NCBI GenBank assembly: GCA_964355855.1
Contig: CAYHFD010000018.1
Coordinates: 1 to 17,725 of the forward strand
DNA: 17,725 nt
Source of the DNA: XYD1-FULL-44-32 sp964355855
Lineage (GTDB): Bacteria; Patescibacteriota; Minisyncoccia; Phycocordibacterales; XYD1-FULL-46-19
Direction of reading: 5' to 3'
Position 1 is the first letter of the stretch. Every line of letters begins with the position of its first letter. The notes under the pieces were generated by a model. That model was not told where the DNA came from, ran no database searches, and saw nothing but the letters and a program-made list of their open reading frames with translations. This document shows positions 14,504 to 17,725 of the stretch, one piece after another. Position numbers and translations under genes: made by a program.

Positions 14504-14679
14504 CTGCTCGTCCTATCCCCGTAGCAGAGCTAACGGGGTATTAGGCGAGCAGATCTTTATTTTGAGAACCTCTCGGTTCTCAACGCTCGCCGACTCGCTG
14601 CTCTCCTCTACGGGGAAACTCCCGTTTCCCCGACCCCCTTCCCCAACTCCGCATTCATCCCCGCAGCAGAGCTGCGGGG
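14504..14679. repeat. GC-rich cluster of four hairpins between convergent genes
   Basis: The 207-bp gap 14489-14695 contains no gene. It holds four hairpins. H1 (14517-14538) has stem CCCCGTAGC, triloop AGA and one bulged A, inside an outer CTGCTCG/CGAGCAG pairing (14504-14510 with 14546-14552). H2 is GAGAACC-TCTC-GGTTCTC (14564-14581). H3 is CGGGGAAAC-TCCC-GTTTCCCCG (14611-14632). H4 (14659-14679) has stem CCCCGCAGC and the same AGA triloop. H1 and H4 are two versions of one element, with a T-A to C-G covarying pair. None has a proper T-run. GGCGAGC (14544-14550) can alternatively pair with GCTCGCC (14585-14591). Confidence 0.85.
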
Positions 14680-14695
14680 AATTCTGCGTTGTTTA

Positions 14696-15295
14696 TTAAA
14701 ATCCTAAAAAATATTGGGTCGGGTCTGGAAATCCCTTGGTTTGACCAAACACCCGACCAATAGTTCCAACGTGGTGATTAACAACCAATATTCCATTTTT
14801 CCCAAGTTCTTCCTTTTCTAAAAATACCCATTCGGACGGAGACTGCAATTGTGAAAGAGAATTCATAGAATCTCCAATCAAATTTAAACGATAAACTAAA
14901 GTAAAACAAGTAATATTTCCACGCTCTGGTTCAACATGACGTTCAACGCCTATAAATTGACAAGCTGAGAGGTCATAGCTGATTAGATTTTGACTTAATA
15001 TTCTGTCTAGATAATTTGCCTCACTGTGTGGCGATAACACCAAACCTCCCGGTAGATGAAATTGATTATCCCATCCCTGTTCCTCTTTTGGGTTACGTTT
15101 TCTTAAAGCAATTTTTTTATCAGTCGAAACAATAACAATATCACAACATACATATTGTCCAGCTACACCAAGAACTGATTCAAATATTTCCCTTGGGACA
15201 TATCCATTGTGGGTCGCGCGATAAGACGAAACAGCAGTCGCCACTTCTCCTACTAGGTCAACAACAATCTTGTCTGGCTGGTCTTCAATCTGCAT
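14696..15295 (-). CDS. Nudix-fold protein, GDP-mannose mannosyl hydrolase-like, 199 aa
   Basis: Residues about 45-165 form a Nudix-like domain: YVCCDIVIVSTDKKIALRKR strand pairs, then GWDNQFHLPGGLVLSPHSE (74-92). The Nudix box is degenerate. GG83-84 and E92 are present and R98 follows, but the catalytic REUxEE glutamates are replaced in YLDRILSQNLIS. GDP-mannose mannosyl hydrolases (Gmm/NudD) also keep the LPGG stretch but lack the standard box, and they occur in polysaccharide loci, so this is the best fit. A sugar-nucleotide hydrolase role is inference; loss of activity is also possible. The roughly 40-residue N-terminal extension (VVDLVGEVATAVSSYRATHNG) is extra. The ATG is 6 nt after TATAAT with no Shine-Dalgarno, so a leaderless mRNA is likely. 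It is divergent from the rmlB-like gene across 91 bp. Confidence 0.65.
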   Translation of the reverse strand: MQIEDQPDKIVVDLVGEVATAVSSYRATHNGYVPREIFESVLGVAGQYVCCDIVIVSTDKKIALRKRNPKEEQGWDNQFHLPGGLVLSPHSEANYLDRILSQNLISYDLSACQFIGVERHVEPERGNITCFTLVYRLNLIGDSMNSLSQLQSPSEWVFLEKEELGKNGILVVNHHVGTIGRVFGQTKGFPDPTQYFLGF

Positions 15296-15301
15296 TTGGT
15301 T

Positions 15302-15330
15302 ATTATAGCTTAATTGAAAAATATTTTCAT
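15302..15330 (-). promoter_or_regulatory. Promoter of the Nudix gene with overlapping inverted repeat
   Basis: On the minus strand a perfect TATAAT (15302-15307) with an ATGAAA -35 candidate (15325-15330) at 17 bp. A palindrome TGAAAA-ATA-TTTTCA (15315-15329) covers the spacer and -35 and could be an operator. Confidence 0.5.
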
Positions 15331-15332
15331 AT

Positions 15333-15357
15333 TAAGGTCCGGCCAACTTTGACCTTA
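15333..15357. promoter_or_regulatory. Inverted repeat over the rmlB -35 (possible operator)
   Basis: TAAGGTC (15333-15339) and GACCTTA (15351-15357) are perfect 7-bp arms, 11 bp apart. The right arm overlaps the TTGACC -35 of the rmlB-like gene, in the divergent promoter region shared with the Nudix gene. Repressor binding is plausible; no regulator is identified. Confidence 0.35.
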
Positions 15358-15377
15358 GGCGAGCCGTCCTTTATGAT
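15349..15377 (+). promoter_or_regulatory. Promoter of the rmlB-like gene
   Basis: TTGACC (15349-15354), 17 bp, TATGAT (15372-15377). The ATG at 15387 is 9 nt past the -10, so the leader would be 0-3 nt and there is no Shine-Dalgarno. This is the cleanest example of a leaderless promoter in the window. Confidence 0.8.
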
Positions 15378-15386
15378 ATTAGAATT

Positions 15387-16334
15387 ATGACCTACTCAAG
15401 AACCTATCTTGTAACTGGTGGCGCCGGCTTTATTGGCAGTAACTACTTGAACAAATTTGTCACCCTTAAACCAGATACTTTTTTTGTAAATATTGACTGT
15501 CTTACGCCGGCTGGCAGTTTAGACAACATTACAGTTTCTAGTGCCCCCAATTATCTATTTAGCCAAGTCGATATTCGCAATATTGAAGCTCTGACTGAAA
15601 TCTTTACCGAATTTAAGCCAACTCATATTATTCATTTTGCCGCCGAAAGCCATGTCGACAGAAGTTTAGAAAATCCCAACATCTTTATCGAGACCAATAT
15701 TACTGGCACCCATAATCTGTTAGCCCTTGCCCATAAAAACGGCAATAGTCGCTACCACCAAGTTTCGACCGACGAAGTGTATGGGGCTTTATCAGCCCTA
15801 GATCCGGAATTTACCGAGGACTCACCGATTAGACCAAACAACCCCTACAGTGCGTCCAAAGCCTCGGCCGACCATTTTGTTCGAGCCTATCACCAGACTT
15901 TTGGTCTACCAACAACTATCAGTCGCTGTTCCAACAACTACGGGCCACGACAAGACAAGACCAAAGTCATTCCCCTTTTTATTACCAAACTTCTCGCTGG
16001 CGAAAAAGTACCACTATACGGTGAAGGAGCCCAAATTCGTGACTGGTTATTTGTCGAAGACCATATCGACGCTATTCAGCTTATTCTAGAAAAAGGTCGT
16101 TTAGGTGAAATTTATAATATTGGTGGTGGCGTAGAAATTTCTAATTTAGATTTAACTAAAAAACTTCTCACCGCCACTGGCCGTGGTGAGACTTTTATCG
16201 AACAAGTGGCCGACCGACTGGGGCATGATTTTCGTTATGCTATTGATTCTAGTAAAATAGAAAAAGAATTGGGTTGGAAAGCTAAAAAAAGTTTTGCTGA
16301 CGGACTAGCGGAAACTGTCGCCTTTTACCGCTAG
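15387..16334 (+). CDS. rmlB: dTDP-glucose 4,6-dehydratase (RmlB-like), 315 aa
   Basis: Extended SDR enzyme that converts dTDP-glucose to the 4-keto-6-deoxy intermediate using bound NAD, the step after RmlA. Visible features: Rossmann TGGAGFIGSNY (10-20), D37 in a VNIDCLTPAGSLDNI stretch that normally binds the cofactor ribose, HFAAESHVDRS (83-93), the catalytic STDEVYG (127-133; T128, D129, E130), the YxxxK pair Y154/K158, and RCSNNYGPRQ (180-189). GEGAQIRDWLFVEDH (from about 212) and YNIGGG complete the family pattern. The length is normal, if slightly short. Its stop codon (TAG, 16332-16334) directly abuts the stop codon of the convergent glycosyltransferase. No rmlC or rmlD is in the window, so the final sugar is unknown. 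Confidence 0.92.
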   Translation: MTYSRTYLVTGGAGFIGSNYLNKFVTLKPDTFFVNIDCLTPAGSLDNITVSSAPNYLFSQVDIRNIEALTEIFTEFKPTHIIHFAAESHVDRSLENPNIFIETNITGTHNLLALAHKNGNSRYHQVSTDEVYGALSALDPEFTEDSPIRPNNPYSASKASADHFVRAYHQTFGLPTTISRCSNNYGPRQDKTKVIPLFITKLLAGEKVPLYGEGAQIRDWLFVEDHIDAIQLILEKGRLGEIYNIGGGVEISNLDLTKKLLTATGRGETFIEQVADRLGHDFRYAIDSSKIEKELGWKAKKSFADGLAETVAFYR

Positions 16335-17564
16335 TTATTCCATATCACCATTGGCGGCAGTTTTAGAACCCTGAATATATAAATGTGATTTTAGGAGAAA
16401 CTTGGTAACATCCTGAACTTTCATAAAACCTTCAAATTTTACGACATCCTCAACACCTTCCGTTTTAGCTAAGGCCCGTAGCTCATCTTCCAATTCACCG
16501 CCACCAATAATAGAACAAATGAATGGTCGCTGATATTTTTCCTTTACTATTTTCATTGCTTTAATAACATCATCAAACCCTTTTTTCTCGACAAAACGGC
16601 CGACCGAAACCAAACGGGTCACTTCATTATCGCCAAGTGTTCGTTCTTTAAAAACAAAGCTTTCAATGTCTTCTGAAATAGGTAGGACATCCATCCGGTC
16701 TGGCGAAAAACCAATAGCTGCTACCCGCTCTTTCATATTATTAGACATCACCAAAAAATCGGTCCCTTCGCGAATGAGGTCATCATAATAACGAGGACCT
16801 TTTACTTGCACTAAATTGCTAATATCGAAACCATAAAAAGTTGTGATGAAGGGCTGAGGTAATCCAAGTGCCCGACGAATAAAAAGATAACGATTGGCTG
16901 TACGTCCAAAATGACAATGCACAACATCGGCTTTCAGACCAATAAAGGGCTCAACCCAAAATAACGGCTTGAGAGAAAGTCCACTGAGGCCATATTTTTT
17001 AAAGTCAAAGATTATTCCGAGAGCCTTAGGCCGGCGCAGTAAAACATGCAAAAATTTGGGTATGGCCTTATCCACTCGCAAGAAAATGTTCGACGGTAGT
17101 TCCAAATAAGTAGTCCGTTCCGCCATTTTGTACTGGAAATAGCGGTCGGAAATGTTGGCTTCACCGAATTTATTGAAAGCATAGATCCGCACGTCAAGCC
17201 CCTGGTCAATCAGGTCGGCAATCTGATTAATAATAAAAGTTTCAGACACAACCGGAAATGGCCCAAGAACAAATGCTACTTTTTTGACCCATGGAGCCAG
17301 ACGCCGGTAATGCTCGATCTGACGACCAATAAGGGGTCTACAATCATACATCGCCAAAGCATGGGCACGTGAAGCATGGGACATGGCTGGCCACTTTTTA
17401 GGTTCAGCTAAATATTTTAAAATAGCCGTCGCAAAATCTTTATAGTCATTTTCATTGGACAAAAAGCCGGTTTTTCCATCTAAAACCTGATCAGGAAAAC
17501 CACTGTGACGAGTCGCCACAACCGGCAAACCGGTCGCAAGAGCAAGAATAGCAGAAGTAGTCAT
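16335..17564 (-). CDS. GT4-family glycosyltransferase with circularly permuted domain order, 409 aa
   Basis: Sugar transferase of the GT-B fold, probably adding a residue to the envelope glycan. The domain order is rearranged. Residues 2-88 (TTSAILALATGLPVVATRHSG, then GKTGFLSNENDYKDF and the closing IEHYRRL) are normally the C-terminal end of a GT4 protein. Residues 94-409 start like a normal N-terminus (KKVAFVLGPFPVVSETFI, 94-111), continue with HCHFG (217-221), FYGFDIS (243-249), VGRFVEKKG (321-329) and GGGELE (354-359), and stop at NGDME, exactly before where residues 2-88 should follow. Putting the parts in usual order gives a complete enzyme of about 403 residues. The glutamate after GDM ends the protein; the second glutamate of an EX7E motif appears to be leucine. 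Upstream DNA (17565-17725) does not encode the missing part on this strand. Either a true permutation, a rearranged tandem pair, or an assembly error. Confidence 0.8.
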   Translation of the reverse strand: MTTSAILALATGLPVVATRHSGFPDQVLDGKTGFLSNENDYKDFATAILKYLAEPKKWPAMSHASRAHALAMYDCRPLIGRQIEHYRRLAPWVKKVAFVLGPFPVVSETFIINQIADLIDQGLDVRIYAFNKFGEANISDRYFQYKMAERTTYLELPSNIFLRVDKAIPKFLHVLLRRPKALGIIFDFKKYGLSGLSLKPLFWVEPFIGLKADVVHCHFGRTANRYLFIRRALGLPQPFITTFYGFDISNLVQVKGPRYYDDLIREGTDFLVMSNNMKERVAAIGFSPDRMDVLPISEDIESFVFKERTLGDNEVTRLVSVGRFVEKKGFDDVIKAMKIVKEKYQRPFICSIIGGGELEDELRALAKTEGVEDVVKFEGFMKVQDVTKFLLKSHLYIQGSKTAANGDME

Positions 17565-17627
17565 TTTATTGAGTTAAATATAGGCCAAAGTATAGCAAAA
17601 ATAAGAGTATTGAACCATTACGACCTA

Positions 17628-17655
17628 TTGACAAAATATATACATATGCTATACT
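17628..17655 (+). promoter_or_regulatory. Strong promoter at the right edge
   Basis: A perfect TTGACA (17628-17633), 16 bp, and TATACT (17650-17655). It points right toward the ATG at 17666 and lies divergent from the glycosyltransferase gene. Confidence 0.75.
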
Positions 17656-17665
17656 GCCAATTAGT

Positions 17666-17725
17666 ATGATACACTACAAAAACCCCTCAATCCGAACACT
17701 TTCTAATAATTTAATACTTGTAATG
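17666..17725 (+). CDS. Start of a gene cut by the window edge, 20 codons visible
   Basis: The ATG at 17666 opens a frame without stop to the last base (MIHYKNPSIRTLSNNLILVM). It lies 10 nt past the -10 of a strong promoter and has no Shine-Dalgarno, the same arrangement as other genes here. The hydrophobic NNLILVM at the end could be the start of a membrane segment. No function can be assigned. Confidence 0.5.
   Translation, partial: MIHYKNPSIRTLSNNLILVM

Noticed and set aside
16335..17564. Simple 5'-truncated glycosyltransferase pseudogene
   Set aside because: All parts of a full-length GT4 protein are present in one open frame without a stop or frameshift; only their order is changed.

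Overview
The window looks like a chromosomal segment of a Candidatus Patescibacteria (CPR, Parcubacteria-like) genome. The reasons are a very large secreted protein built from VGIGTTTP-type repeats and ending in an S74 intramolecular chaperone domain, a PaaX-like regulator with a Cas2-like fold, a tiny lysine/arginine-rich histone-H1-like protein, a Wzy-type ligase fused to TPRs, and compact, mostly leaderless transcription units. This is family-level inference; no rRNA or marker phylogeny is possible here.

Layout. Positions 82-546 (+) hold an exported orphan protein with its own Shine-Dalgarno and terminator. Positions 637-7137 (-) encode a 2166-residue surface/fibre-like protein containing a perfect 395-bp internal duplication. 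Between 7138 and 7471 lie two perfect DnaA boxes in inverted orientation, a long hairpin, a terminator and a possible mini-transcript with a 12-codon ORF. Next come the PaaX-like regulator (7472-8071, -) and secA (8157-10685, -). A 39-residue histone-like gene follows (10794-10913, -). The 556-bp gap 10914-11469 holds a third DnaA box and two candidate small RNAs on the minus strand, each with a promoter, strand-specific G-U pairs and a terminator.

The right end is a polysaccharide locus on alternating strands: O-antigen ligase/polymerase with TPRs (11470-13677, -), an RmlA-like nucleotidyltransferase (13754-14488, +), a 207-bp GC-rich hairpin cluster, a GDP-mannose-hydrolase-like Nudix protein (14696-15295, -), an RmlB-like dehydratase (15387-16334, +) and a GT4 glycosyltransferase (16335-17564, -). 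The sugar genes plausibly make and polymerise an envelope polysaccharide. The last 60 bases begin another gene (+).

The most striking observation is that the GT4 gene reads as a circular permutation. The C-terminal part of the second Rossmann domain comes first and the normal N-terminus starts near residue 94, while the protein ends just where the first part would begin. Other leads are: a palindromic operator (TAACG-NN-CGTTA) placed identically at two promoters around the PaaX-like gene; the two small RNAs; clustered DnaA boxes; and a recurrent arrangement in which the -10 box sits about 6-12 nt before the start codon with no Shine-Dalgarno.
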